Shown one piece after another: positions 44,505 through 53,484 of a DNA stretch of 64,000 nucleotides. The notes under the pieces are model-generated. The model did not search any database. It was given only the letters and a program-made list of their open reading frames with translations, and had not been told where the DNA came from. The translations under genes and the position numbers were made by a program. Source of the stretch: Dehalococcoidia bacterium (GTDB taxonomy: Bacteria > Chloroflexota > Dehalococcoidia > Bin125). The stretch is from assembly GCA_022825855.1 (NCBI GenBank), contig JAJDWB010000002.1, positions 62,001-126,000 on the forward strand, read 5' to 3'. Positions within the stretch are counted from its first letter, which is position 1. Each line of letters opens with the position of its first letter.

Positions 44505-45326
44505 GTGACCTATCACGAGGTGATCTATGAGCCGGGACCGGTGGCCCGGGTGATCATGAACCGGCCCGAGTACCGCAATGCGCAGTCGCGAGTGTTGCTG
44601 GAGGAGATCGACGCCGCGTTCCAGGAGGCGGTCGACGATCCCGAGGTGCTCGTGATCGTGCTGTCGGGCAACGGTCCCGACTTCTCGGCGGGTCACGACC
44701 TGGGGTCGCCGCCGGAACTCGCCGATCGGGAGATTCGCGGCTGGGACGAGGAGTTTGTCGGCGTCTACGACCGGCAGCGGGACACGCGGATCACGAACAC
44801 GATGCGCTGGCGCAACATTCCCAAGCCGACGATCGCGATGGTGCAGGGCAAGTGCATCTTCGGCGGCTGGATGGTGGCGGCCTCGATGGACCTGATTTTC
44901 GCGGCTGACGACGCGTTGTTCCTGCCCTCGCACACGCAGTATTTCTCGGCGCCCTGGGATCTGGGCGTGCGCAAGGCGAAGGAGATCCTGTTCCAGAACC
45001 GCTTCATACCGGCGCTGGAGGCGCAGGAGCTGGGCTTCGTCAACCAGGTCTATCCGGCGGACGTGCTGGAGCGGAAGACGCTGGCCTACGCGAACGAGGT
45101 GGCCGAGCGCACGCCGATGGCGCTGCGGCAGATTAAGCACTCGATCAACAACATGCAGGACGGCCAGGGCTTCACGACGCACATCAACGCCAGCTTCATG
45201 ACCTACGCCGTGGGGGCGCGCTTCGGCCAGCCCGATCCGCGCATGATGAAGGGCAAGCGCCAGCTCTCGCCGGTGGCGCAGGCGCTGGCCAAGCTGAAGC
45301 CCTGGCCGCGTCCGCGACAGGACTGA
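44505..45326 (+). CDS. Enoyl-CoA hydratase/isomerase family protein
   Basis: 273 residues from a GTG preceded by GCGGAGGA. The crotonase fold shows ARVIMNRPEYRNAQSRVLLE, the oxyanion segment FSAGHDLGSPPEL and GKCIFGGWMVAASMDLIFAADDA. The usual second catalytic Glu of hydratases (around the PE..LG segment) reads FLPSHTQYFSAPWDLGVRK here, so isomerase or hydrolase chemistry is possible. It is followed after 14 bases by the double CaiB/BaiF gene on the same strand, suggesting one pathway: CoA activation by transfer, then hydration or isomerisation. Confidence 0.88.
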   Translation: MTYHEVIYEPGPVARVIMNRPEYRNAQSRVLLEEIDAAFQEAVDDPEVLVIVLSGNGPDFSAGHDLGSPPELADREIRGWDEEFVGVYDRQRDTRITNTMRWRNIPKPTIAMVQGKCIFGGWMVAASMDLIFAADDALFLPSHTQYFSAPWDLGVRKAKEILFQNRFIPALEAQELGFVNQVYPADVLERKTLAYANEVAERTPMALRQIKHSINNMQDGQGFTTHINASFMTYAVGARFGQPDPRMMKGKRQLSPVAQALAKLKPWPRPRQD

Positions 45327-45340
45327 GGGAGACACGGGCG

Positions 45341-47674
45341 GTGAGCGAGGCAGACCTGCTCGAGCATCTGCGGGTCGTCGAGTTCAGCCGCGACGCGCCC
45401 TCGGCGGCCTGCGCCCGCGAGTTCGCGCGCTGGGGCGCCGAGATCCTGAGCTTCGAGCCGCCCGATTCGCTGCTGCGGGATGCGCCGCCGGTGATCGAGC
45501 GCGACGGCGAGCAAGTCTCGCTGCTGCGGCACTCGTTGTCGATCGGCAAGACGCCCGGCAGCGGAGACTGGCGGTCGCGGCTCGCCGAGGCCGATGTGCT
45601 GGTCACCGATGCGCCGGCGGCGGAGCTGAGCGGCATCGACGAGCAGTTTCCGGCGCTGGTGGTCGTCCATTCCTCGCCGTTCGGCGCGGACGGTCTCTAC
45701 GCCGACTTCCTCGCCGACGATTTGATCGTGCAGGCGCTGTCGGGATTCATGGGCACGAACGGTCTCGCCGGCCGGGAACCGCTGGCCGCGCCGGCGGCGA
45801 TCATCCCGCGCGCGGTCGGCATCCTGGGCGCGGTCGCGGCGCTGGCAGCGCTGCTGGAGCGGACCCGATCGGGCCGCGGCGAGTGGATAGAGTTGTCCTC
45901 GCAGGAGGCCTGCTCGACGCTGATCATGTCGCTGCGCTCCGAGTTCTCGGGCGAGGCGTTGCCGAGGGTCGGCGGGACGCCGGGCTGGGCCGAGGTGATG
46001 CAGACGGCAGTGGGCTACATCACGCTCTCGCCGTGGTCGAAAGAGACGCTGCGCAACCTGCCGATCGCGTTCGAGGTGGAACCGCCGCCCGCGGAGTTGC
46101 TGGAGGGCGAAGCCCGCTTCGCCGAGCAGGCGCCGTCGCTGGAGTACGTGCGCCCGCTCGTGGCGTCGCGGGACGCGGAGACGATCTGGACGAAGCTGTC
46201 GGAGCTGGGCTCGGTGATGGCGATGCACCGCTCGGCGCGGCAGTTGCTGGACGATCCGCAGCTCAGAGCGATTGGATTCTTCCACGAGGAGCAGGGACTG
46301 ACCGGCGCCGGGCGGGCGATGCGGGTGACGACAGTCGAGCAGGACAGGGCGCGGGCCGACCGCTTCGCGCTGCGTCCGCGTCCGGAGTCGAGCACGGGGC
46401 CGCTGGACGGCCTGCGAGTGGTCGACTTCACCCATGCCTGGCTGGGTCCGTACGCCTCGGGTCTGCTGAGCGACCTGGGCGCGGAGGTGATCAAGGTCGA
46501 GGGGCCGAAGCGTCCCGACCTCTGGCGCTACGACGCGGGCGGGCCGATGCGGGTCGCCTCGCCGGACGCCCACCCGCTCAACGTGCGGCCCAACTTCAAC
46601 ATGGCGAATCGCGGCAAGCGCACGATCTCGGTCGCGCTGGACACGGAGGCGGGGCGGGAGATCGCGCTCGAGCTGATCGCCCGCGCCGACGTGGTGCTGG
46701 AGAACTTCCGTCCCCGGGTGCTGCAGAATCTGCGCCTGACGCACGAGGACATGGGCGGGGTCAATCCGCACGTGGCGCTGGTCTCGTTTTCGGGATTCGG
46801 CACGGGCGGTCCGTACGACAACTTCCGCGCCAACGGCGGCACGACCGAGGGCAACGCCGGCTGGGACCTGCTCTACGGCTACGCCGGCGAAGCGCCGCTG
46901 ATGCTGGGCACGATGCAGGCCGACCCGATCGTGGGCGCGCAGATGGCGGCCGCGGCGCTGGCGGCGGCGCTGGATGCGCAGCGGCGGCAGGCGGCGGTGC
47001 ACGTCGAGGGGTCGATGTTCGAGTCGGCCGTGGCCTACATCGACGAGTACCTGCTGGCCGCCTCGGCGGGCGAGGAAGTGCCGGCGCGCAACGGCAACCG
47101 GGTCCCGGGCCTTGCGCCGCACGAGTGTTTCCGCTGCGCCGACGGCGTCGACGGCTCGGACGAGTGGATCGCGATTTCGGCGCGCGACGACGCGACCTGG
47201 TCGCGGCTGGCGCGGTTGGCGGAGCTGGATCGTCCCGAGTGGCGCACGGCGGCCGGGCGCAAGCAATGCGAGGCGGCGCTGGAAGAGGCGTTGAGCGAGT
47301 GGACACGCGGCTGGAACGCGCAGACGCTGCAGCATCGGTTGCAAGGGTCCGGGGTGCCGGCGGCGGCGGTGCATTCGACCCTGACGCATCTGCGCGACCC
47401 GCAACTGGCCGCGCGCGACTGGTGGCTGCATCTCACCCACCCCGACACCGGCACGCGCCAGTACCAGGGATTCCCCTGGCGGCTGCGCCGTCGGCCGGCG
47501 GGTTGCGATCGGCCCGCGCCAAGGCTGGGCGAGCACACGCTGGAGATCCTGCGCGGCACGCTTGGCTATGGGGACGAGCGCATCGAGGCGCTGCTGGCGG
47601 ACGGAGTGATCGCCGGTCTGACCGAGCAGCGCGCCCCTGGCGAGCCTGCGCCGCGGCCGATCAGTCCGCGTTGA
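45341..47674 (+). CDS. Double-domain CaiB/BaiF family CoA-transferase (second locus)
   Basis: 777 residues starting at GTG, with two class III CoA-transferase-like domains. The N-terminal half (1-~345) opens LRVVEFSRDAPSAACAREFA, and its catalytic region reads PAAIIPRAVGILGAVAALAA with no Asp at the active position. The C-terminal half opens LRVVDFTHAWLGPYASGLLS, keeps NFRPRVLQNLRLTHEDM and has Asp in TMQADPIVGAQMAAAALAA. As in the protein at 32133, only the second half appears catalytic. The enoyl-CoA hydratase just upstream points to acyl-CoA catabolism; substrate unknown. Confidence 0.87.
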   Translation: MSEADLLEHLRVVEFSRDAPSAACAREFARWGAEILSFEPPDSLLRDAPPVIERDGEQVSLLRHSLSIGKTPGSGDWRSRLAEADVLVTDAPAAELSGIDEQFPALVVVHSSPFGADGLYADFLADDLIVQALSGFMGTNGLAGREPLAAPAAIIPRAVGILGAVAALAALLERTRSGRGEWIELSSQEACSTLIMSLRSEFSGEALPRVGGTPGWAEVMQTAVGYITLSPWSKETLRNLPIAFEVEPPPAELLEGEARFAEQAPSLEYVRPLVASRDAETIWTKLSELGSVMAMHRSARQLLDDPQLRAIGFFHEEQGLTGAGRAMRVTTVEQDRARADRFALRPRPESSTGPLDGLRVVDFTHAWLGPYASGLLSDLGAEVIKVEGPKRPDLWRYDAGGPMRVASPDAHPLNVRPNFNMANRGKRTISVALDTEAGREIALELIARADVVLENFRPRVLQNLRLTHEDMGGVNPHVALVSFSGFGTGGPYDNFRANGGTTEGNAGWDLLYGYAGEAPLMLGTMQADPIVGAQMAAAALAAALDAQRRQAAVHVEGSMFESAVAYIDEYLLAASAGEEVPARNGNRVPGLAPHECFRCADGVDGSDEWIAISARDDATWSRLARLAELDRPEWRTAAGRKQCEAALEEALSEWTRGWNAQTLQHRLQGSGVPAAAVHSTLTHLRDPQLAARDWWLHLTHPDTGTRQYQGFPWRLRRRPAGCDRPAPRLGEHTLEILRGTLGYGDERIEALLADGVIAGLTEQRAPGEPAPRPISPR

Positions 47675-47681
47675 GGTGAGT

Positions 47682-48683
47682 TCAGAAAGCGAAGTCGTCA
47701 ACGAGCCGGCAGGCTTCGGCGACCCAGTCTTCGAGTCCGACGCGGCGGCCGAGTTCGGGGCGGTCCCACTGCCAGCCAATCACGACGAGATGCCGGAGCA
47801 GCAGGAAGAGAGGCAGCCGCCGCTCCTGCTCGGGGCTGAAGGGCCGGACCTCCCGATAGCCGCCAATCAGCGACTCGTAGATGCGGTCGTAGTCGGGACG
47901 TTGGTCGAGGCGGAACAGGGCGACGGCGAGGTCGTACTGATGCCAGCCCCAGCCGGCGTCGTCGAAGTCGAAGATTTGCAGCGCGCCGTCGGGCCGGACG
48001 AGGATGTTGTGCGCGTGCAGGTCGGCGTGGATCATCGAGAAGATCCGCTCGTCGCGGCTGTAGCCGTCGAGGGTCTCCGCAATCGCCCGGCGGGCCCGGC
48101 CCAGCGTCTCGCGCTGCGGCGGGGTGAGGATCGGGATGTCCCAGAACCGACCCCAGAAGGCGTCTGGGCCGACGAAACCGGGGCGGTCGAAGGCGTGCCT
48201 GGTGAAGCCCTGGGGCGGGGTCCAGCCGGCGGCCTGGTTGTGGCAGGCGGCGATGATCCGGCCCATCTCGCGGAAGTGGGCGGCAATGCGGGATGGGTCC
48301 TGCTCGCGCTCGATGACGCTGCTCAGCAGCTCGCCCTCCAGCCACTCAACCAGGCCGACCGCTCGGCTGGACTCGCCGTCGGGCGTGGGGATCGTGGCGT
48401 ATCCGGGTCCCTCCAGGGTGCGCACGCCTACGGGCACATGAATGCCTGCCTCGTTCAGCGCCTCGGTCCAGACCAGTTCCGACTCCAGCTCCTGCAGCGT
48501 GTGATAGCCGGGTCGGTGAATGCGCAGCGCGAACGCGCGGTCGTCCGGCAAGACCAGCTTGAAGACGGTGTTCTCGCTGCGCGAGACGAGCTCGACGGCG
48601 TCGGGCCTGAGTCCCCAGTGGGGCAGCGCGCGGTGGGCGATGGCGTGGAGATCGGCGTCGCTGAGATTGGTCGGGTCGGGCAT
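47682..48683 (-). CDS. APH-family small-molecule kinase, paired with a phospho-lyase
   Basis: 333 residues of the aminoglycoside/choline/homoserine kinase fold. ATP site: NTVFKLVLPDDRAFALRIHR. Catalytic loop: MIHADLHAHNILV (HxDxxxxN); metal-binding segment: QIFDFDDAGWGWHQYDLAV. It starts four bases after the stop of a class III aminotransferase of the phospho-lyase type. In animals, hydroxylysine kinase (AGPHD1) and AGXT2L2 form such a pair, and ethanolamine phosphate is handled by AGXT2L1. I infer phosphorylation of hydroxylysine, ethanolamine or a similar amino alcohol. Choline or homoserine kinases are alternatives. Confidence 0.82.
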   Translation of the reverse strand: MPDPTNLSDADLHAIAHRALPHWGLRPDAVELVSRSENTVFKLVLPDDRAFALRIHRPGYHTLQELESELVWTEALNEAGIHVPVGVRTLEGPGYATIPTPDGESSRAVGLVEWLEGELLSSVIEREQDPSRIAAHFREMGRIIAACHNQAAGWTPPQGFTRHAFDRPGFVGPDAFWGRFWDIPILTPPQRETLGRARRAIAETLDGYSRDERIFSMIHADLHAHNILVRPDGALQIFDFDDAGWGWHQYDLAVALFRLDQRPDYDRIYESLIGGYREVRPFSPEQERRLPLFLLLRHLVVIGWQWDRPELGRRVGLEDWVAEACRLVDDFAF

Positions 48684-48687
48684 CGGC

Positions 48688-49971
48688 TCAGACGGGCTCG
48701 CCGATGGCCGTCTCGAAGGCTTCGAGGAACATGTCGGCCTGCTCTCGCTTGAGCACCAGCGGCGGGCGGACCTTGAGCACGTTGCCGAACTCGCCGGCGC
48801 GTCCCATCAGGAATCCGGCCCGGCGGAGTCGGTTGACGATGACTTCGGCGCCGTCGGGGTCGGGCGTCTTGCTGTCCCGATCGGTGACCCATTCCATGCC
48901 GATGAAGAGGCCGTGACCGCGCACGTCGGACATGGGCTCGCAACCCTCCTGCAGGGCACGCAGGTTGTCGAGCAGGTAGCCGCCGACGTCGGCGACGCTC
49001 TGGACCAGGCGCTCGTCCTCGATCACGCTAAGCACCGCCTCGCCGACGGCGGCCTGCAGCGGACTGGAGGCGAAGGTGTTGAAGTAGCGGGTCTGGCGGC
49101 GGAACGTCTCGACCAGTTCGCGGGAGGCGACGACGCCGGCGAGGGGCAGTCCGTTGCCCATCGGTTTGCCCATGCTGACGATGTCGGGTCTGACGCCGGT
49201 GGTCTCGTAGCCCCACCAGTTGCCCGAGCGGGCGAAACCGGCCTGGACCTCGTCGCAGATGAACAGCCCGCCCGCCTCGCGGACCATGTCGGCGGCGCGC
49301 GGCATGAATCCCGGGGGGATGTCGGGCAGGCCTTCGTTGGCCAGGATCGAGCAGGCCATCATCCCGGCGAAGGGAACGCCGTCCCGGGCGAAGCCGTCGA
49401 TCTCGGCCTGCAGGCGGGCGAGATACGCCTCGGTCAGCGCCTCGTCGTCGAGGCCGTCCTCGATCGGGCGGTAGCGCTGGGGCACGGGGATCGAGCGGAA
49501 CTCCCGGTCGCCGTCGCTGCGCAGGCGCGAGAGCTTGCGCACCTCGGTCGAGTTGCCGTGATAGGCGGCCTGCGTGTAGATCAGTCCGCGGCCCTCGGTC
49601 GCGGCGCGGGCCATGAGGATGGCGACCTCGTTGGCCTCGGTGCCGCTGCAGGTGAAGACGGCGGTGGTGAGGTGGTCGGCGTGCACCGAGGTGAGGTGTT
49701 CGGCGTAGTCGAGGATGCCCTCGTGCAGGTAGCGGGAGTGGACGTTGAGCGTCTCGGTCTGGCGCTGCATCGCTTCGACCACGCGAGGATGGGCGTGTCC
49801 GACGCAAGGCACGTTGTTGTAGAGGTCGAGGTAGCGCCGCCCGTCGGCGTCGAAGAGCCAGACCCCTTCACCCCGCACGATGTGTACGGGCTCGTCGTAG
49901 AAGGTGGCGATGCCGGCTCCCAGCAGCCGTTCGCGGCGTGCGAGCAGGTCTTGAGTGGATGATGTGGTCAT
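48688..49971 (-). CDS. Class III PLP enzyme, AGXT2L-like phospho-lyase
   Basis: 427 residues. The N-terminus (YDEPVHIVRGEGVWLFDADG, NNVPCVGHAHPRVVEAM, LNVHSRYLHEGILDYAEHLT) closely follows ethanolamine-phosphate / 5-phosphohydroxylysine phospho-lyases rather than generic transaminases. PLP site: CSGTEANEVA, ICDEVQAGFARSG and Schiff-base Lys in SMGKPMGNGLPLAGVV. These enzymes eliminate phosphate and ammonia from an O-phospho amino alcohol to give an aldehyde. The kinase gene directly downstream would make the phosphorylated substrate. A generic class III transaminase remains possible. Confidence 0.88.
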   Translation of the reverse strand: MTTSSTQDLLARRERLLGAGIATFYDEPVHIVRGEGVWLFDADGRRYLDLYNNVPCVGHAHPRVVEAMQRQTETLNVHSRYLHEGILDYAEHLTSVHADHLTTAVFTCSGTEANEVAILMARAATEGRGLIYTQAAYHGNSTEVRKLSRLRSDGDREFRSIPVPQRYRPIEDGLDDEALTEAYLARLQAEIDGFARDGVPFAGMMACSILANEGLPDIPPGFMPRAADMVREAGGLFICDEVQAGFARSGNWWGYETTGVRPDIVSMGKPMGNGLPLAGVVASRELVETFRRQTRYFNTFASSPLQAAVGEAVLSVIEDERLVQSVADVGGYLLDNLRALQEGCEPMSDVRGHGLFIGMEWVTDRDSKTPDPDGAEVIVNRLRRAGFLMGRAGEFGNVLKVRPPLVLKREQADMFLEAFETAIGEPV

Positions 49972-50069
49972 GGGCCGATTGTCAGTGTTTGCGCGCGCCT
50001 TCGCAAGCGGCGGCTCGTAGACTCGCCTGAGACATCCACGCGCCCCGCATCCCCGGATGGAGCTGCACG

Positions 50070-51485
50070 ATGACCGACCAAACCGACCAAACCGACCAAC
50101 TTGCCTACGCCACGATTGAGGAGCTGGCCTCGCGGATGATCACCGGCGAGGTCTCGCCGGTTGAGCTGACCCAGGCGCAGTTGAAGCGGATTGAGCGAGT
50201 GGACGGGCGGCTCAAGAGTTATGCGACGGTGATGGCCGAGTCGGCGCTGGCGGAGGCGCAGCGGGCCGCGGACGAGATTGCCTCGGGCGACTACCGAGGA
50301 CCGCTGCACGGCATTCCGGTCGCGGTCAAGGACCTCTGCTACACGGCCGGGGTGCGCACGATGGGCGGGACGAAGGTGCTGGAGGACTTCGTCCCCGACT
50401 TCGACTCGACCGTCGTGGCTCGCTTCCAGGAGGCCGGAGCGGTGCTGCTGGGCAAGCTCAACCTGACCGAGGGGGCGATGGCGGGCTACAACCGGGCGCG
50501 GCAGGTGCCGGTCAATCCCTGGGCGGAGGACCGCTGGACGGGCGTGTCGTCGAGCGGTTCGGGCGTGGCGACGGCGGCCGGGCTTTGCTACGCGTCGCTG
50601 GGCAGCGACACGGGTGGATCGATTCGCGGGCCGTCGGCGTCCTGCGGAATTGTCGGGCTGAAGCCGACCTGGGGCCGGGTCAGCCGCTACGGCGTGCTGG
50701 ACCTGGCGCAGTCGCTCGATCACGTCGGTCCGATGTGCCGTTCGACCTGGGACTGCGCGGCGGTGCTTGAGGTGATCGCGGGCAATGATCCCAACGATCC
50801 GACGACGCTGCCCGAGCCGTCGCCGGTGCTGCTCGACGACATCGGCGCCGGCATCCAGGGGATGCGGATCGGTTACGACCGGCGCTACGCGACCGAGGGC
50901 GTGAGTTCGCCGATCGCCGAAGCGGTCGCCGAGTCGGTCGAGACGCTGGCCTCGCTGGGCGCGCAGATCGTCAATGTGACGCTGCCCGACTTCGGCGCGT
51001 ACATGCCGGACTGGCCGACGCTCTGCTCGGTCGAGGCGCTGTACGCGCACCTGGACCACTATCCGAGCCGGGCCGGCGACTACGGCAACTGGTTCGGCGC
51101 CTGGCTGGAGCGCGGGGCGTCGGTCGGCGCGACCGAGTATGCGGCCGCCTGCATCCGGCGCGAGGAACTGCGCGGGCTGCTGGCGCGGGCGTTCGAGGGC
51201 ATCGAAATGCTGGCCTGCCCCGCGCAGGGCACGCTGCCGCACGAGGTGACCGAGGACCTGATGTACGACGACACGCCGGGCGAGTTCCAGTGGGCGCGTC
51301 TGCAATACACCGCGCCCTGGGACATGAACCGCGCGCCGACGCTGACGCTGCCCAACGGCTGGAGCGAGGAGGGTCTGCCGATCGCACTGCAACTCGTGGG
51401 TCCGCTGGGCAGCGAGGCCGCGCTCTGCCGAGCCGGCTACGCCTACGAGCAGGCAACCGACTTCATGCGCAACCCGGAGGTCTGA
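50070..51485 (+). CDS. Amidase-signature family hydrolase
   Basis: 471 residues. The Ser-cisSer-Lys triad is visible: K87 in VAVKDLCY, S160 in TGVSSSGSGVATAAG and nucleophile S184 in GSDTGGSIRGPSASCG, then IVGLKPTWGRVSRYGV. Length and order match the family (GatA-like, acylamidases). No gatB or gatC is nearby, so a catabolic amidase is more likely than tRNA amidation. The N-terminus repeats TDQ three times, from a 9-base tandem repeat at 50073-50099. The gene is divergent from the phospho-lyase operon with 98 bases between them. Confidence 0.92.
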   Translation: MTDQTDQTDQLAYATIEELASRMITGEVSPVELTQAQLKRIERVDGRLKSYATVMAESALAEAQRAADEIASGDYRGPLHGIPVAVKDLCYTAGVRTMGGTKVLEDFVPDFDSTVVARFQEAGAVLLGKLNLTEGAMAGYNRARQVPVNPWAEDRWTGVSSSGSGVATAAGLCYASLGSDTGGSIRGPSASCGIVGLKPTWGRVSRYGVLDLAQSLDHVGPMCRSTWDCAAVLEVIAGNDPNDPTTLPEPSPVLLDDIGAGIQGMRIGYDRRYATEGVSSPIAEAVAESVETLASLGAQIVNVTLPDFGAYMPDWPTLCSVEALYAHLDHYPSRAGDYGNWFGAWLERGASVGATEYAAACIRREELRGLLARAFEGIEMLACPAQGTLPHEVTEDLMYDDTPGEFQWARLQYTAPWDMNRAPTLTLPNGWSEEGLPIALQLVGPLGSEAALCRAGYAYEQATDFMRNPEV

Positions 51486-51543
51486 GTTTCGGCTCCGGGG
51501 AAGACGACAGGGCCGCCGTGTTGCAGATCTCGGCGGTGGTGCC

Positions 51544-51939
51544 TCAGCTCGGTTCGATCCGGTCCACCGTCCCGGGACGATCGATGTCTCGATCAAAGGA
51601 GGCCACGGCGCGGACGCCCGTGTGCTCGGCGGAGGCAACCAGGTAGGCGTCGGCGAAGTCCATGCGGTAACGCTCAAACAACTCCGCCGTCCGCACGAGC
51701 AGTTCAGGATCAAGCACGCGAATCGTTGGGTGGGTGATCACGGTCCGCAAGGCGTCGGCGACTTGCAGGCGGTCGTAGTCGTAGAAGGAGGTCAGCACGT
51801 ATGCCACCTCCGCCAGGATCAGGTCCGGGAGCAGGAGGAAGTCTGCTTCCCGCATGTAGTTCCCGGCGCGCGCCGCGAGGTCGGGCGGGTCTCCCGTGAG
51901 ATAGCGAATCAGGATGTTGGTGTCGACGAATGCAGTCAC
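51544..51939 (-). CDS. PIN-domain toxin (VapC-like)
   Basis: 131 residues. The acidic metal site is complete: D6 (FVDTNILIRYL), E44 (ILAEVAYVL), D94 and D97 (RMDFADAYLVA) and D116 (SFDRD). VapC-type PIN domains are Mg-dependent ribonucleases, often acting on tRNA or rRNA. Its ATG overlaps the stop of an AbrB-type antitoxin by four bases, the usual toxin-antitoxin layout. Confidence 0.92.
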   Translation of the reverse strand: MTAFVDTNILIRYLTGDPPDLAARAGNYMREADFLLLPDLILAEVAYVLTSFYDYDRLQVADALRTVITHPTIRVLDPELLVRTAELFERYRMDFADAYLVASAEHTGVRAVASFDRDIDRPGTVDRIEPS

Positions 51940-52184
51940 CGATTCGCAGCCGCCCGCGCGCGATGGGTCTCTTCGATGATCTGCTTCCAGGGCGTGTTTC
52001 GTTGCTCGACCGGCACCTCGAATGTGCCGGCAATCTCATCAAGCTGGGCAATGCGGGTGACGATCGCTTGCGCGCCGTCAACGCGAAACAGCACGGCGTC
52101 CCCCTGTCGCAGGCCAAGCGCCTCGCGAACAGCCTGTGGGATGGTGATCTGCCCCTTGCTGCTGACGCGGCCCACGGAATCCAT
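51936..52184 (-). CDS. AbrB/SpoVT-type antitoxin
   Basis: 82 residues. The swapped-hairpin DNA-binding domain reads SVGRVSSKGQITIPQAVREA then LGLRQGDAVLFRVDG. The C-terminal part (VEQRNTPWKQIIEETHRARA) should wrap and inhibit the PIN toxin. The ATG at 52184 follows AAGGAGG. The pair is expected to repress its own promoter, lying just upstream at 52185-52250. Confidence 0.9.
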   Translation of the reverse strand: MDSVGRVSSKGQITIPQAVREALGLRQGDAVLFRVDGAQAIVTRIAQLDEIAGTFEVPVEQRNTPWKQIIEETHRARAAANR

Positions 52185-52695
52185 GGCAGCCTCCTTACGG
52201 GTTGCTGCTGGTAAGGATAGCTCGTCGCGCTGAGTCATGCCGGGGAGCGAAGCGGGCTGGCGCCAGTGCACACCACGCGCATCCGGGCCATCCGCCCGTG
52301 CGGGTGCTGTTGCCTGCATTACCACGCGGCCGCACAGACGAACGTGCGTGCGCATACAATCGGTGATCATCACCAACCGCCAGCGATCCAGGAGCGCCTC
52401 ATGAACCCCGCCAATCCACCCAACATCACTCGACATGACCCAACGTGGGCCAACGTGGGCCAACGTGGCTCACCGAAATCTGACCTCACTCACCCAAAAT
52501 CCGACAGGATCTGACCAAATCTGACATCCCCCAGCATGAATTCCCAGCCCACAGCGCCGCAAACCAGCATTTCTGCCGAAATGTTCGCGTGTTTTCCCCT
52601 GTCGGCCCGATCATCGCCCGATCGACGGCCGGCAACGCAGGGACGAAAGGATGGTGAAGAGGCCCTAGCCTGCGGAGCGGACGAGGAGGGACGAG
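52185..52695. other. Divergent intergenic region with short tandem repeats
   Basis: A 511-base spacer between the toxin-antitoxin operon (minus) and the CinA-domain gene (plus). It contains a 10-base tandem repeat (52441-52470) and scattered AATCTGAC-type boxes (52476, 52498, 52507, 52516). No convincing gene is seen. The toxin-antitoxin promoter should lie at the left end. Confidence 0.6.
52441..52470 (+). repeat. Three 10-bp tandem units (CAACGTGGGC)
   Basis: Units at 52441, 52451 and 52461, the last ending CT instead of GC. The period equals one helical turn, as in the A-rich units at 19691 and 44301. Confidence 0.85.
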
Positions 52696-53184
52696 ATGGA
52701 AGCACTGCAACCCATGGCGGCGTCAATCGCCGAACTGCTGCGCGAGCGGGGGGAGACGGTCGCGATCTGCGAGACGACTGCGGGCGGGATGGTCTCGGCG
52801 GCGCTGCTCTCGATTCCCGGCGCCTCGCGCTACTACCGCGGCGCGGTAGTGACCTACACGCTGGTGGCGCGGACCGAGTTCCTGGGCATCGACCTCGACG
52901 ACTATCCCGGCGTCCGATCGAGCAGCGAGCCCTACGCGAAGATCATCGCGGAGACGATCCGCGAACGGCTGGGCGCGACCTGGGGCATCGGCGAGACCGG
53001 CGCCGCCGGACCGGGCGGCAACGTCTACGGCGACGCCTCGGGCCACACCTGCATCGCCATCGCGGGACCGAGCGAATACGTCGAGACGCTGGAGACGGGC
53101 ATCGAGGATCGGGAAGAGAACATGTGGCTCTTCACCAGGCGAACGCTTGAAGTGTTCGAATCGGTGCTGCGCGAGGCGGGCTGA
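52696..53184 (+). CDS. CinA C-terminal-domain protein (PncC-like amidohydrolase)
   Basis: 162 residues, the stand-alone CinA C-terminal domain. Motifs: AICETTAGGMVSAALLSIPG, YYRGAVVTYTLVARTEFLGI and WGIGETGAAGPGGNVYGDAS. PncC enzymes deamidate nicotinamide mononucleotide in NAD recycling. The usual AESCTGG motif is CETTAGG here, so the catalytic Ser/Cys region is slightly altered and activity is uncertain. Good ribosome site (GAGGAGGGACGAG) before the ATG. Confidence 0.87.
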   Translation: MEALQPMAASIAELLRERGETVAICETTAGGMVSAALLSIPGASRYYRGAVVTYTLVARTEFLGIDLDDYPGVRSSSEPYAKIIAETIRERLGATWGIGETGAAGPGGNVYGDASGHTCIAIAGPSEYVETLETGIEDREENMWLFTRRTLEVFESVLREAG

Positions 53185-53199
53185 CGGCGACGCAGTTGC

Positions 53200-53484
53200 C
53201 TAGCCGAACTGCTCGTAGATCTCCCAGGCGATCATGGCCACGCTCGATCCGAGCCAGAGCAAGACGACGATCCAGAACATCCAGGGGTTCTCATCGCGGC
53301 TGATCGGCTGGACGAGGTAGGTCACGCCGCTGAACAGGCTGGGCACCGACCAGGTCAGGAAGAGCAGGCCCCAGAGCCACTCGAAGTCCAGGACGACGGC
53401 CCCGATCACGACGACCAGCGCGGCGATGGTCAGGCCTTGCGATCGTCCCGTGGTCGCGGCGCTCCCGCGGCGGTCAAAGCTCAT
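53200..53484 (-). CDS. Small membrane protein overlapping a Rieske oxygenase gene
   Basis: 94 residues with three hydrophobic segments (about 18-32, 36-58, 67-88) and a short polar N-terminus. I do not recognise a family. Its ATG overlaps the oxygenase stop (ATGA), so it is co-translated with the oxygenase and may help substrate uptake or membrane docking. The gene ends 15 bases from the convergent CinA-domain gene. Confidence 0.75.
   Translation of the reverse strand: MSFDRRGSAATTGRSQGLTIAALVVVIGAVVLDFEWLWGLLFLTWSVPSLFSGVTYLVQPISRDENPWMFWIVVLLWLGSSVAMIAWEIYEQFG

Noticed and set aside
45203-47779. Long minus-strand frame opposite the second CaiB/BaiF gene
   Set aside because: Arg/Pro/Gln-rich translation with no motifs, while the plus strand encodes recognisable CoA-transferase domains.
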